This document shows positions 17,077 to 26,407 of a DNA stretch of 46,862 nucleotides, one piece after another. A program made the translations under genes and the position numbers. Source of the DNA: Ruminococcaceae bacterium UBA2857 (GTDB lineage: Bacteria > Bacillota > Clostridia > Oscillospirales > Acutalibacteraceae); the NCBI GenBank assembly GCA_002350705.1, contig DEFH01000018.1, forward strand, positions 1 through 46,862. Reading direction: 5' to 3'. The notes beneath the pieces are model-generated. The model did no database searches. It was not told the origin of the DNA and worked only from the letters and a program-made list of their open reading frames with translations. The stretch's first letter is position 1. Every line of letters starts with the position of its first letter.

Positions 17077-18810
17077 ATGTTCAGGTTAAGGCGATTTTTG
17101 AAAAACTACAAACTGCAATTAACTTTGGGGCCTGTCTGTAAACTGATTGAGGCAATTTTTGAACTGTTCATTCCGCTGATTACAGCCGATATTATTGACT
17201 CAGGCGTCAAAAACGGTGATGTCGGCTATGTACTCAGACAAGGCGGCTTCATGATTCTGCTGGGAGCGTTGGGACTGGGCTTTGCACTGGTCTGTCAGAA
17301 ATCCGCCTCTGTTGCTTCACAGGGCTTCGGCACGGAAGTCAGGAATGCCATGTTCCGGCATATCAACACATTCTCCCATGCGGAGCTTGACAAAATCGGT
17401 ACACCCTCTCTCATCACCCGTATGACAAATGACATCAATCAACTGCAGTTAGCGGTTGCCATGCTCATCAGACTTGTTATCAGAGCACCGTTTCTTGTAG
17501 TGGGTGCTGTCATTATGGCAATGTGCATTGACATGAGGATGTCTTTGATATTTTTAGCGGCTTCTCCTCTGATTGCATTGGTCTTGTTTGTCATCATGCA
17601 GAAGTCTGTCCCCTTCTTCAAGACCATTCAGAAAAAACTTGATACCGTTTCCCTGATTTCCAGAGAAAATCTCTCCGGCAACAGAGTGATTCGTGCCTTC
17701 TCCAAACAGGAGGCAGAACAGGCTCGCCTTGAAGAACAAAACAACGCTTTATCACAGACTGCCATTGCCGCCGGAAGAGTCTCCGCTTTACTCAATCCCC
17801 TTACATACGTTATCGCACAAGCCGCCATTATCGGCATTGTCTGGCTTGGTGCAAAGTTTGTCAATGACGGAACTCTCCTGCAAGGGCAAATTATTGCTCT
17901 TGTCAACTATATGACACAGATACTCCTTGCTATGATAGTTGTTTCAAATTTAGTGGTCATTTTCACAAAAGCTTCGGCTTCCGCCGCACGAGTCAACGAA
18001 GTATTCGACACCGTTCCCTCTGTTCGGGAAAAGAATACAGCAGATATTCCTATTGATGACAATGCCCCTGCTGTTGCGTTCAAAAATGTCTCTTTTGGCT
18101 ATGCCGATAACGGATATGCTCTCAAAAACATTTCCTTTGCTCTGCAAAAGGGCGAAACGGTCGGCATTATAGGCGGTACAGGTTCGGGAAAATCTACCCT
18201 TGTCAATTTAATCCCAAGATTTTATGATACCTCTGACGGTGAGGTTTTTGTCAGCGGTGCCAATGTCAAAGAATATCCTTTCAAACAACTCCGTCATCAA
18301 ATGGGCATTGTTCCCCAGTCAGCCATGCTGTTTGCAGGCACAATTCAAAGCAATATGCTCTGGGGCAATCCCAACGCTTCCCAAGATGACATCGACAAGG
18401 CTCTGAAAATCGCTCAGGCGTATGAGTTTGTTTATCAGAATCCCGAAGGACTCCAAAGACCTGTCACGGCAGGCGGAAAAAATCTTTCGGGCGGTCAGCG
18501 GCAAAGACTGACCATCGCCCGTGCATTGGTGGCACAGCCTGCCATTCTCATTCTTGATGACAGTGCCAGTGCATTGGACTTTGCCACCGATGCCGCTTTA
18601 CGCAAATCTCTCAAAGAGGAAACACAAAATATGACGGTTATCATGGTTTCACAGAGAGTCGGCACTGTCCGTTATGCAGACAAAATCATTGTCCTTGACA
18701 AAGGCGAACTTGTCGGTATCGGCACGCACAATGATTTATTTCGCACGTGCAGTATCTACAAAGAAATTTGTCTGTCACAGCTCAAAGCGGAGGAGGTGCT
18801 CAACCAATGA
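17077..18810 (+). CDS. ABC exporter half-transporter A (degenerate catalytic site)
   Basis: The 577-residue protein has an N-terminal six-helix exporter domain (about 1-310) and a nucleotide-binding domain (about 330-577). Walker A GGTGSGKST is at 366-374 and signature LSGGQ starts at 470. Walker B is ILILDD at 490-495, with Asp at 495 where the catalytic Glu normally stands. That replacement is the hallmark of the degenerate half of heterodimeric type IV exporters such as BmrC/LmrC/TM287. Its stop overlaps the start of the partner gene (ATGA). Such pairs usually export drugs or lipids; the substrate is unknown here. Confidence 0.9.
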   Translation: MFRLRRFLKNYKLQLTLGPVCKLIEAIFELFIPLITADIIDSGVKNGDVGYVLRQGGFMILLGALGLGFALVCQKSASVASQGFGTEVRNAMFRHINTFSHAELDKIGTPSLITRMTNDINQLQLAVAMLIRLVIRAPFLVVGAVIMAMCIDMRMSLIFLAASPLIALVLFVIMQKSVPFFKTIQKKLDTVSLISRENLSGNRVIRAFSKQEAEQARLEEQNNALSQTAIAAGRVSALLNPLTYVIAQAAIIGIVWLGAKFVNDGTLLQGQIIALVNYMTQILLAMIVVSNLVVIFTKASASAARVNEVFDTVPSVREKNTADIPIDDNAPAVAFKNVSFGYADNGYALKNISFALQKGETVGIIGGTGSGKSTLVNLIPRFYDTSDGEVFVSGANVKEYPFKQLRHQMGIVPQSAMLFAGTIQSNMLWGNPNASQDDIDKALKIAQAYEFVYQNPEGLQRPVTAGGKNLSGGQRQRLTIARALVAQPAILILDDSASALDFATDAALRKSLKEETQNMTVIMVSQRVGTVRYADKIIVLDKGELVGIGTHNDLFRTCSIYKEICLSQLKAEEVLNQ

Positions 18811-20546
18811 AAAACAAAGGTACTTTAAAACGGATTCTGCATTATGCCGGACCTTACCGTTCCGGTTTGATCTGGGCAATGATATTTGCCTTGCTGTATG
18901 TAGTCCTCAACCTGACAGCACCCATTCTGATTGGTTATGCCATTGACAACGCTGTCGGACAAGATCATGTCAATTTCGGAGAACTGACACAGCTTCTGTT
19001 AATGGTGGGAATAACCGTCTTGTCTTGCTCGGTATTTCAATGGCTCATGGGACTTTGCATTAATACTGTCAGCTATGGTACGGTCCGGGATATGCGTAAG
19101 GACATTTTCCGCAAATTCAACACCGTTCCCCTGAAATATATTGACGGACACCCTCACGGTGATTTAATCAGCAGAATCATCAATGATGTTGACGCTGTCG
19201 GTGACGGCTTGTTACAGGGCATTACACAGCTTTTTTCGGGACTGGTAATGATTCTCTGCACACTGGGGTTTATGATATTCATCAATGTCTATATTGCGTT
19301 GGTAGTGGTTGTTATCACACCGCTTTCCATGTTTGTTGCGGCATTTATCACAAGGCTTTCTCAGAAACAGTTCCGTGAACAGTCCAAAACACAAGGCGAA
19401 ATCAGTTCCTACATAGAAGAATATATCGGTCAGCAGAAAGTCGTCAAAGCCTTTGGCTATGAAGAACGCTCTCAGGCAGACTTTGAGAAAATCAACGCAC
19501 GGCTTTTGGACTGCGGCAAAAAAGCCCAGTTTTACTCTTCCCTTGCCAACCCAAGCACACGTTTTGTCAACGGCATTGTAACAGCCGCCGTTTGCACAGT
19601 AGGCTCTGTCAGTGCCATCAACGGAACACTCTCTGTCGGACAGATCGCCACATTCATCACCTATGCCAACCAATATACCAAGCCTTTCAACGAAGTAACA
19701 GGCGTAATTCCACAGTTACAGTCAGCCTTGGCAGGTGCCGCAAGAATTTTTTCACTTCTTGACGAAGAAAATCAGCTTCCCGACAGTGAAAACGCCATTG
19801 ACATGACACACTGCAAAGGCAAAATTGACATTGACCATGTACAGTTTGCCTATGTTCCCGAAAAACCTCTCATTACCAATTTCAATCTGCACGTGAACCC
19901 CGGTCAGAAAGTTGCCATTGTCGGTCCTACAGGATGCGGCAAAACAACATTGATTAATCTGTTAATGCGTTTTTATGATGTCAACAGCGGTGACATTCAG
20001 ATTGACGATACCAGTATTTATCAGGTTCAAAGAAATTCCCTGCGGTCACTTTACGGAATGGTTTTGCAGGAAAACTGGCTTTACAATGCCAGCATACGGG
20101 ATAATATCGCTTACGGAAAACCAGATGCCACTCTTGACGAAGTGAAGCAGGCGGCAAAAGACGCTTTCTTGGATCACTTCATTGAACGTCTCCCCGATAA
20201 GTACGACACGATTATTACAGAAGACGGTGCAAACCTTTCGCAAGGTCAGCGACAGCTGATGTGTATTGCAAGAGTCATGCTGTGTGATCCTCCCATGCTC
20301 ATTCTGGACGAGGCAACCTCCAGCATTGATACCCGTACCGAAATTAAAATCCAGAATGCTTTCAACAAAATGATGAACGGCAGAACAAGCTTTATTGTTG
20401 CCCACCGTCTTTCGACCATCAAAGAGGCGGATATGATTCTCGTTATGAAAGACGGCAATATCATTGAACAGGGCAGTCATGAGGAACTGATGAAACAACA
20501 GGGATTCTACAGCAAGCTGTATCATTCACAGTTTGCGGCTTCCTGA
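18807..20546 (+). CDS. ABC exporter half-transporter B (active catalytic Glu)
   Basis: The 579-residue second half-transporter has Walker A GPTGCGKTT at 373-381, Walker B LILDE with catalytic E502, and the H-loop in VAHRLS. Its signature motif is LSQGQ (from 477) instead of LSGGQ. The altered signature pairs with the altered Walker B of the first subunit in one degenerate ATP site, leaving the other site canonical; this is the known asymmetry of heterodimeric exporters. ATG 18807 overlaps the first gene's stop, which fits co-translation and heterodimer assembly. It is followed 20 bases later by rnhA. Confidence 0.92.
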   Translation: MKNKGTLKRILHYAGPYRSGLIWAMIFALLYVVLNLTAPILIGYAIDNAVGQDHVNFGELTQLLLMVGITVLSCSVFQWLMGLCINTVSYGTVRDMRKDIFRKFNTVPLKYIDGHPHGDLISRIINDVDAVGDGLLQGITQLFSGLVMILCTLGFMIFINVYIALVVVVITPLSMFVAAFITRLSQKQFREQSKTQGEISSYIEEYIGQQKVVKAFGYEERSQADFEKINARLLDCGKKAQFYSSLANPSTRFVNGIVTAAVCTVGSVSAINGTLSVGQIATFITYANQYTKPFNEVTGVIPQLQSALAGAARIFSLLDEENQLPDSENAIDMTHCKGKIDIDHVQFAYVPEKPLITNFNLHVNPGQKVAIVGPTGCGKTTLINLLMRFYDVNSGDIQIDDTSIYQVQRNSLRSLYGMVLQENWLYNASIRDNIAYGKPDATLDEVKQAAKDAFLDHFIERLPDKYDTIITEDGANLSQGQRQLMCIARVMLCDPPMLILDEATSSIDTRTEIKIQNAFNKMMNGRTSFIVAHRLSTIKEADMILVMKDGNIIEQGSHEELMKQQGFYSKLYHSQFAAS

Positions 20547-20566
20547 CAGAAAAAAGGAGAATATAT

Positions 20567-21004
20567 ATGAAACATATTGATATTTATACAGACGGTGCCT
20601 GCAGCGGTAATCCCGGTGCAGGCGGCTGGGGAACGATACTTGTCTACAACGGACATGAAAAGGAGCTTTCCGGCGGTGAGGCCAATACCACCAACAACCG
20701 TATGGAAATGATGGCTGTTATCGAAGGACTCAAAGCCTTGAAAGAGCCTTGTGAAGTTACTCTGACAAGTGATTCTCAGTATATATGCAACGCTGTTTCC
20801 AGAGGCTGGGCAAAAGCATGGAAAAAAAATCACTGGTTCAAAAGTGACAGAACACAAGCCAAAAATATTGATTTATGGGAAGAACTGCTTACACTGCTTG
20901 ATGTTCATCAGGTGACAGTCGAATGGGTACGAGGACACAACGGTCATCCCTATAATGAACGCTGTGACAGATTAGCTGTCGAACAGGCAAAAAAATACAG
21001 CTGA
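20567..21004 (+). CDS. rnhA: ribonuclease HI
   Basis: The 145-residue enzyme cleaves the RNA strand of RNA:DNA hybrids. The DEDD metal-binding set is visible as D9 (IYTDGACSGN), E47 (NNRMEMMA), D69 (TSDSQY) and D134 (ERCDRLA). The flexible catalytic His (H124 in VRGHNGH) and the basic handle region (WAKAWKKNHW) typical of the E. coli-like type are also present. Start ATG follows AAAGGAG at 8 bases. It is probably cotranscribed with the exporter genes upstream and the cidA/cidB-type pair downstream. Confidence 0.96.
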   Translation: MKHIDIYTDGACSGNPGAGGWGTILVYNGHEKELSGGEANTTNNRMEMMAVIEGLKALKEPCEVTLTSDSQYICNAVSRGWAKAWKKNHWFKSDRTQAKNIDLWEELLTLLDVHQVTVEWVRGHNGHPYNERCDRLAVEQAKKYS

Positions 21005-21035
21005 TAACAGCAATTTGGGAGAAGTGAAAAACGGA

Positions 21036-21407
21036 ATGAAATATCTGAAACAATTTTTTATTATTATCGCCATCTCCTTTGCGGGAGAAATTCTGAATTA
21101 TCTGATACCTTTGCCGATACCTGCCAGCATTTACGGCATTGTCATATTATTCACGCTGCTGTGTACAGGCATTGTTAAAGTAAAGGATGTCAAAGAAGTC
21201 AGTCAATTTCTGATTACCATTATGCCTGTCATGTTCGTACCGCCTGCAGCAGGACTTTTAGACGCTTGGGGAATTGTACAGTCAGGCTTGGTGCAGTATC
21301 TGATTCTGACGCTGATATCAACGATAGTTGTTATGGCAGTTTCGGGAATTATCACACAGCTTTTCATTCGCCATGACAAAAAGAAAAGAGGTATCCAACA
21401 TGACTGA
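21036..21407 (+). CDS. CidA/LrgA-family holin-like protein
   Basis: The 123-residue protein has four hydrophobic helices and the family motif LIPLPIPASIYG near residues 25-37, followed by the MPVMFVPPAAGL segment. CidA/LrgA proteins affect murein hydrolase activity, programmed lysis and, with the B partner, pyruvate or glycolate-type transport. ATG 21036 is preferred, 10 bases after GGGAGAA; a GTG at 21024 lies too close to that site. It overlaps the B partner by 8 bases. Cid versus Lrg cannot be separated from sequence. Confidence 0.88.
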   Translation: MKYLKQFFIIIAISFAGEILNYLIPLPIPASIYGIVILFTLLCTGIVKVKDVKEVSQFLITIMPVMFVPPAAGLLDAWGIVQSGLVQYLILTLISTIVVMAVSGIITQLFIRHDKKKRGIQHD

Positions 21408-22092
21408 GTTTTTTCAGAATTCGGTATTTTTCGGCATTGTACTGACATTTGTTGCCTACGGAATCGGCTTGCTTTTCAAGAAAAAACTGAAATGGGCGGT
21501 TTTTAATCCGATACTGATTGCTATTGCCATCGTCATAGGAGTACTGCTGTTATGCCGTGTGGAATACAAGACCTATGAACAGAGTGCGAAATTTGTCAGC
21601 AGTCTGATTACACCTGCTACGATTTGCCTGGCCGTACCGCTGTATGAAAGATTACAGGTATTAAAGGAAAATTATAAAGCCATTATTATCGGCATTACGT
21701 CAGGCGTTCTGACAAGTCTTTTAAATGTATGGGCATTTGCTCTGATATTTTATTTCAATCATGAAACCTATGTAACCATGCTTCCGAAATCCATTACGAC
21801 AGCTATCGGTATGGGATTGTCACAGGAATTGGGCGGCTATGCCGCCATCACGGCAGCGGTTATTATTATTACAGGTATTTTCGGCAATATGATTGCGGAG
21901 TTTGTCTGCAAACTCTTTAAAATTACAGAACCTGTTGCCAGAGGTGTGGCAATCGGTACATCCGCTCATGCCATGGGAACGGTCAAAGCGATTGAAATGG
22001 GCGAAACAGAGGGAGCTGTCAGCAGTCTTTCTATTGTGGTGGCAGGAATTCTGACAGTTATCGGTGCAGGTGCTTTTGCACAATTTTTATAA
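21400..22092 (+). CDS. CidB/LrgB-family membrane protein
   Basis: The 230-residue protein has about seven hydrophobic segments and the family motif PKSITTAIGMGLSQELGG near residues 130-147. The GTSAHAMGTVKA signature follows (about 187-198). These match LrgB/CidB (PF04172), the partner of CidA/LrgA. ATG 21400 follows AAAAGAGG at about 8 bases and lies inside the end of the A gene, so the two are translationally coupled. No LytSR or CidR regulator is adjacent. Confidence 0.9.
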   Translation: MTEFFQNSVFFGIVLTFVAYGIGLLFKKKLKWAVFNPILIAIAIVIGVLLLCRVEYKTYEQSAKFVSSLITPATICLAVPLYERLQVLKENYKAIIIGITSGVLTSLLNVWAFALIFYFNHETYVTMLPKSITTAIGMGLSQELGGYAAITAAVIIITGIFGNMIAEFVCKLFKITEPVARGVAIGTSAHAMGTVKAIEMGETEGAVSSLSIVVAGILTVIGAGAFAQFL

Positions 22093-22155
22093 TACTTGAA
22101 AAAACGTCATGAATCTGCTATGATAAAAAGAATGAATCAAAAAGGAATGAATCGC

Positions 22156-23286
22156 ATGACCGTATCACTTTGTATCATTGCCCGAAACGAGGAAAAGGCA
22201 ATTACAGGACTTCTCCAACAGGTAAAAATGCAGACATATCCCAAGAATAAAACGGAAATCGTATTGGTAGACAGCGGTTCTCATGACCGTACCAAAACTA
22301 TTTTCCGGTCTTTTTCCAACGACAGCAAGCACAGCTACATCAATATACAGATATTGGATAATACGAACGGCAATCAGGCTTCCGGCTGGAATACCGCTAT
22401 TAAAAATGCAGCCGGAGATATCATTATCCGTGTGGATGCTCATGCGGAAATACCCGAGGATTTTATTGAAAAAAATGTGGCGTTGATAGAAAGCGGTGAA
22501 GATGTCTGCGGCGGGGCAAGACCAAATAAAATTGACGAACCGACACCGTTCAAAGAAATGCTGTTTCTTGCGGAAAGCTCTATGTTCGGCAGTTCCGTTG
22601 CCGGCTACAGACGCAAAAGCGAAACCAAAAAATATGTCTCCTCCCTGTTTCACGGAGCCTATAAAAGAGAGGTTTTCGCCAAGGTGGGCGGCTTTAACAA
22701 AGACCTCGGCAGAACAGAGGACAATGAACTGCATTATCGTATCCGAAAGGCAGGCTATCGTATCTGTCAGGGAAGTGACATTATTTCCTATCAGCATATC
22801 AGAAATACGCTTTCGGGTATGCTCGCACAAAAATTTGCCAACGGCAAATGGATCGGTCTGACATTGGGCGTATGCTATCAGTGTTTGTCGGTATTTCATT
22901 TTGTGCCGTTTTTATTTGTATTCCTGCTGATATGCAGCGGTGCTGTGGCACTGGCAGGAATGGGGTTTGGTGTGTCAGTGATGACTCTGCCGTTTTTGGG
23001 GTTGGTTTTGCTGTATGCGTTGGCAGATTTTGGAATGACACTGCTGGCGGTTCTGACTGCACCGAAAAAACATATGGTACAGATTCTTCTGCCCATGGTA
23101 TTTCTGCTTTTGCACCTCTCCTATGGAATCGGAACGCTGGCAGGCATAATCGGTATGCCGTTGTGGAAACTCTCGCTGAACGGTTCGGCTCAAAAAGAGA
23201 TAGAAGAAGTCAGACAATGTGTCATTCAAAATACTCATCATCATTCGGAGGAGGAAAACAATGGAACAGGTAATGATAACAGGTGA
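22156..23286 (+). CDS. family 2 glycosyltransferase, ExoA-like
   Basis: The 376-residue protein has a GT-A domain: SLCIIARNEEKAI at the start, VLVDSGSHDRT, and the metal-binding DxD-like VDAHAE with D94. The acceptor-region motif GRTEDNELHYRIRKAG follows. Three or four C-terminal hydrophobic segments (about 240-345) anchor it in the membrane. The closest architecture is succinoglycan-type ExoA transferases, which extend lipid-linked oligosaccharides. Several in-frame ATGs exist; 22156 is chosen because AAAGGA lies 9 bases before it and the fold starts directly after. Its 3' end overlaps the ABC permease gene by 26 bases. It is probably the first gene of the surface-polymer locus. Confidence 0.85.
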   Translation: MTVSLCIIARNEEKAITGLLQQVKMQTYPKNKTEIVLVDSGSHDRTKTIFRSFSNDSKHSYINIQILDNTNGNQASGWNTAIKNAAGDIIIRVDAHAEIPEDFIEKNVALIESGEDVCGGARPNKIDEPTPFKEMLFLAESSMFGSSVAGYRRKSETKKYVSSLFHGAYKREVFAKVGGFNKDLGRTEDNELHYRIRKAGYRICQGSDIISYQHIRNTLSGMLAQKFANGKWIGLTLGVCYQCLSVFHFVPFLFVFLLICSGAVALAGMGFGVSVMTLPFLGLVLLYALADFGMTLLAVLTAPKKHMVQILLPMVFLLLHLSYGIGTLAGIIGMPLWKLSLNGSAQKEIEEVRQCVIQNTHHHSEEENNGTGNDNR

Positions 23287-24169
23287 AGAAAAAAAAGGCT
23301 TTTGGACGAAAATATGGGACTGCATTGCACAGATTCCCAGAGAACACAGGGGCTTTGGCAAACAGATTTTCATGCTTGCCAAAAATGATTTGATTAAAAC
23401 GTACAAAGGTGCGATTATCGGACCGTTCTGGGCAATTATGAAGCCGTTGTTTCAGTTGTTTGTCTATTGGTTTGCTTTTACAGTAGGCATGAACGGCAGC
23501 CCTCACGGTCCCATATACGACAAAATACCGTATTTTGTATTCATCATGTCGGGATTTTTACCGTGGTGCTTTATGAGTGACTGTGTGTCGAGAGGTTCCA
23601 AGTGTATCCGTGACAACAGACAGTTCGTCAATAAAATCTCCTTTCCCGTTTCGGCTATCACCACTTACACCACATTATCCAAGTTTTATATCCATATATT
23701 CCTGTTTGCGGCAGCCTATATCTATATGCTGATTGCAGGAAGTCTCCCCAATGAAACAGACTGGATATTCACTCCCAATATATATCATTTACAGATTATC
23801 GGTTATGCCGGTATCATGTTCATATTCTATTGGGCTTTAACCTGGTCACTCGCTCCGATGAGTGCGTTCAGCAAGGATTTTGAAAGCTTTATTGCTACGA
23901 TCATGTCGGGCTTGTTCTGGGTATCGGGCGTATGCTTTGACTCCTATCACATCAAAAACGATATGATCAGAAAAATTCTCATGTTCAATCCCATGACATA
24001 TTTCTGCAACGGCTACAGAAAGGCTTTGATTTATAATCAGTGGTTCTTTGAGGGATATTATCATCCTGATTATGAGAATATTATTTTTGCGTGTGAGTTT
24101 GCACTGGTGTTAATACTGGGTGTTATCAATTACAATCGTTTAAGAAAGCGTCTGCCTGATGTACTGTAA
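23261..24169 (+). CDS. ABC-2 type polysaccharide/teichoic acid export permease (TagG/Wzm-like)
   Basis: The 302-residue protein has six hydrophobic segments and the ABC2_membrane pattern: LIKTYKGAIIGPFWAIMKP at residues 42-60, then KISFPVSAITTY and a C-terminal FNPMTYFCNGYRKAL. TagG, RgpC and Wzm share these. It would export a completed undecaprenyl-linked polymer, which requires a TagH-like ATPase; none is encoded in this window. The start follows GGAGGAGG at about 6 bases and lies within the end of the GT2 gene. Confidence 0.88.
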   Translation: MEQVMITGEEKKGFWTKIWDCIAQIPREHRGFGKQIFMLAKNDLIKTYKGAIIGPFWAIMKPLFQLFVYWFAFTVGMNGSPHGPIYDKIPYFVFIMSGFLPWCFMSDCVSRGSKCIRDNRQFVNKISFPVSAITTYTTLSKFYIHIFLFAAAYIYMLIAGSLPNETDWIFTPNIYHLQIIGYAGIMFIFYWALTWSLAPMSAFSKDFESFIATIMSGLFWVSGVCFDSYHIKNDMIRKILMFNPMTYFCNGYRKALIYNQWFFEGYYHPDYENIIFACEFALVLILGVINYNRLRKRLPDVL

Positions 24170-24180
24170 GGGTGAGTCAC

Positions 24181-25383
24181 ATGGAAGAATCTTTTTTTCA
24201 AAAACTCCAGAGAGTGAAAATCAGCGATATAGGACATATTTTTTTATTTGTGCTTGCCGTACTTCCCGCACTTGTTTACAGGCTTTTCAGGAAAGATTTA
24301 TGGCTGGTGTGCGACAACAAAAACGAGGCTCGTGATAACGGTTACTGGCTGTACCGCTATATCCGTGAAAACTATCCCGAACAGGATATCGTGTATGCCA
24401 TCAGCCGAAGATCACAGGATTTTGAACGGGTAAAAGACCTTGGAAAGACCGTAAATTACGGCAGTCTCAAACATTGGATTCTATATCTTACGGCAAGCAA
24501 AAATATCAGCTCCCAAAAGGGCGGCAAGCCTAATGCGGCCGTGTGCTATCTTCTGGAAGTCAGGGGGATTCTCAAAAATACAAGGATTTTTCTTCAGCAT
24601 GGCGTCATCAAAGACGATATGCCCTGGCTGTACTATGAGAATACCATGATGAAAATGTTTGTATGCAGTACTTACAGAGAATGGAAATATGTATCGGAAC
24701 AATATCACTATCCCGACGGCTATGTAAAAGAACTGGGCTTGTGCCGCTTTGACAGACTGCATGATTTTACCGTCAAACCCAAACAGATTTTACTTATGCC
24801 GACATGGCGAAGCTGGATTGCCACTCCCACAAGTGCTTCCTATGCCATAGAGGATATCTCCGAATTTAAAAATACAGAGTATTTCAGGGCATGGAGTGAC
24901 TTTCTGCAAAGTGAAAGACTGCATGAGATTCTGGAAAAAAATGATTTGCAGATGATATTTTATCCCCACAGGGATATGCAGATGTTTTTAGACAGATTTG
25001 CTGTCAATAACGGTCGTATTACAACAGCCAAATTCCCCGAATATGACGTACAGACACTTTTGAAGGAATCGGCTTATTTGATTACGGATTTTTCAAGCAT
25101 TGCCATGGATTTTGCCTATATGAAAAAACGGCTGATGTATTATCAGTTTGACTGTGAGGATTTCCGGAAAGGACAGTATGGTGAGGGCTATTTCAGCTAT
25201 GAAAAGGACGGCTTTGGAAAAGTATGCTATACGCTTGACACCGCCCTTGACGAACTGGAAGCGGCTGTCGGTGAAAATTTCGGAAATCCTGAAAGATATT
25301 TGAAACGGCACGAGGAATTTTTTGATTTGTATGATACCGATAACTGTGAAAGAAATTATCGTGCCATCAAGGAGTTGCAATGA
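24181..25383 (+). CDS. CDP-glycerol glycerophosphotransferase family protein
   Basis: The 400-residue GT-B-like enzyme has an N-terminal hydrophobic segment (about residues 18-35) followed by the TagB/TagF fold. The catalytic His is H140 in FLQHGVIKDD, and the phosphate-binding segment ITDFSS (301-306) is followed by MDFAYMKK. The family transfers glycerol-phosphate (or ribitol-phosphate) from CDP-alcohols onto teichoic acid linkage units or glycans. TagB-like priming versus polymerase function cannot be told. ATG 24181 follows AAGGGTGAG; an in-frame GTG at 24172 is an alternative. Its stop is directly followed by the Stealth gene start. Confidence 0.87.
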   Translation: MEESFFQKLQRVKISDIGHIFLFVLAVLPALVYRLFRKDLWLVCDNKNEARDNGYWLYRYIRENYPEQDIVYAISRRSQDFERVKDLGKTVNYGSLKHWILYLTASKNISSQKGGKPNAAVCYLLEVRGILKNTRIFLQHGVIKDDMPWLYYENTMMKMFVCSTYREWKYVSEQYHYPDGYVKELGLCRFDRLHDFTVKPKQILLMPTWRSWIATPTSASYAIEDISEFKNTEYFRAWSDFLQSERLHEILEKNDLQMIFYPHRDMQMFLDRFAVNNGRITTAKFPEYDVQTLLKESAYLITDFSSIAMDFAYMKKRLMYYQFDCEDFRKGQYGEGYFSYEKDGFGKVCYTLDTALDELEAAVGENFGNPERYLKRHEEFFDLYDTDNCERNYRAIKELQ

Positions 25384-26391
25384 ATGGAACATGAAACGAT
25401 AGATTTTGTCATCGCATGGGTAGACGGCAATGATAAACAATGGCTTGCGGAAAAGGCGGAATATTCGCCTTCGGCTATGGCAGACAGTGCTACGCCCGTA
25501 AGATTTCGTGACTGGGACAATTTGCAGTACTGGTTCAGGGGTATTGAAAAATTTGCTCCCTGGGTAAACAAGATCCATTTTATCACATGGGGCCATCTTC
25601 CCGAATGGCTGAATACCAACCATCCGAAACTGCATATCGTCAATCACAAAGATTATATTCCGGAAAAATATCTGCCGACATTCAACTCTCATACCATTGA
25701 ACTGAATATGCACCGCATAAATGGTCTGGCAGAACATTTTGTGTACTTCAATGACGATATGTTTATCACCAAGCCAACGCAAACAACGGATTTTTTCAGG
25801 AATGGGAAACCTTGTGATACCTTTGGCTTAAACTGCATTTATTTCGGCCACGACAGTGCCGGACATTTCAACGGCTCCAATATGGAAATCATTAACACCG
25901 AATTCAAAGACCAAAAAAAACGTATCATGAAACGGGATTTTGGCAAATGGTTCAGTATGAAAAACGGTTTCAGAAAAGTAATGAAAACCATGCTGTTGAT
26001 TCCTTGGGAGTGGTTTCCGGGATTTCACTATGACCATCTGCCGTCAAGTTTCTGCAAGTCTGCACTCGCAGAAGTCTGGGAAAAATATCCCGATATTCTG
26101 GACAAGACCTGTTCCGACAAATTCCGTCAGGAATCCAATGTCAATCAATGGCTGTTCAAATACTGGCAGTTCTGCCAAGGCAATTATGAAGTGCGTTCCG
26201 ATCGGTTCGGAGAGTGTTTCCATATCGAAGAAAAAAATTTCGATGACTTATGCCGAGCTATCGAATCACAAAAATATCAAATGGTCTGTATCAACGATAC
26301 ACCGAGAACCCTCCATTTTGAAAACAAAAAACAGGCAGTCAATGAATGTTTTGCAAAAATACTGCCTGAAAAATCAAAATTTGAAAAATAA
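25384..26391 (+). CDS. Stealth-family hexose-1-phosphate transferase
   Basis: The 335-residue protein shows all four Stealth regions: CR1 IDFVIAWVDGND (6-17); CR2 from about 40 to 130, including NLQYWFRGIEKFAPWV and YFNDDMF; CR3 from about 214 (HYDHLPSSF); and CR4 CINDTP near 302. Stealth enzymes build phosphodiester-linked capsules by moving sugar-1-phosphate to a sugar acceptor, and are related to the human GlcNAc-1-phosphotransferase GNPTAB. GGAG lies 8 bases upstream and the preceding gene stops directly before the ATG. With neighbouring glycerophosphotransferases this predicts a polymer containing both sugar-phosphate and glycerol-phosphate links. Confidence 0.93.
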   Translation: MEHETIDFVIAWVDGNDKQWLAEKAEYSPSAMADSATPVRFRDWDNLQYWFRGIEKFAPWVNKIHFITWGHLPEWLNTNHPKLHIVNHKDYIPEKYLPTFNSHTIELNMHRINGLAEHFVYFNDDMFITKPTQTTDFFRNGKPCDTFGLNCIYFGHDSAGHFNGSNMEIINTEFKDQKKRIMKRDFGKWFSMKNGFRKVMKTMLLIPWEWFPGFHYDHLPSSFCKSALAEVWEKYPDILDKTCSDKFRQESNVNQWLFKYWQFCQGNYEVRSDRFGECFHIEEKNFDDLCRAIESQKYQMVCINDTPRTLHFENKKQAVNECFAKILPEKSKFEK

Positions 26392-26407
26392 AGGAGCTGT
26401 TTCAAAA

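Noticed and set aside
26030..26407. N-terminal extension of the fusion transferase frame into the Stealth gene
   Set aside because: It is the out-of-frame shadow of the Stealth coding sequence; ATG 26408 has the ribosome site and the domain start.
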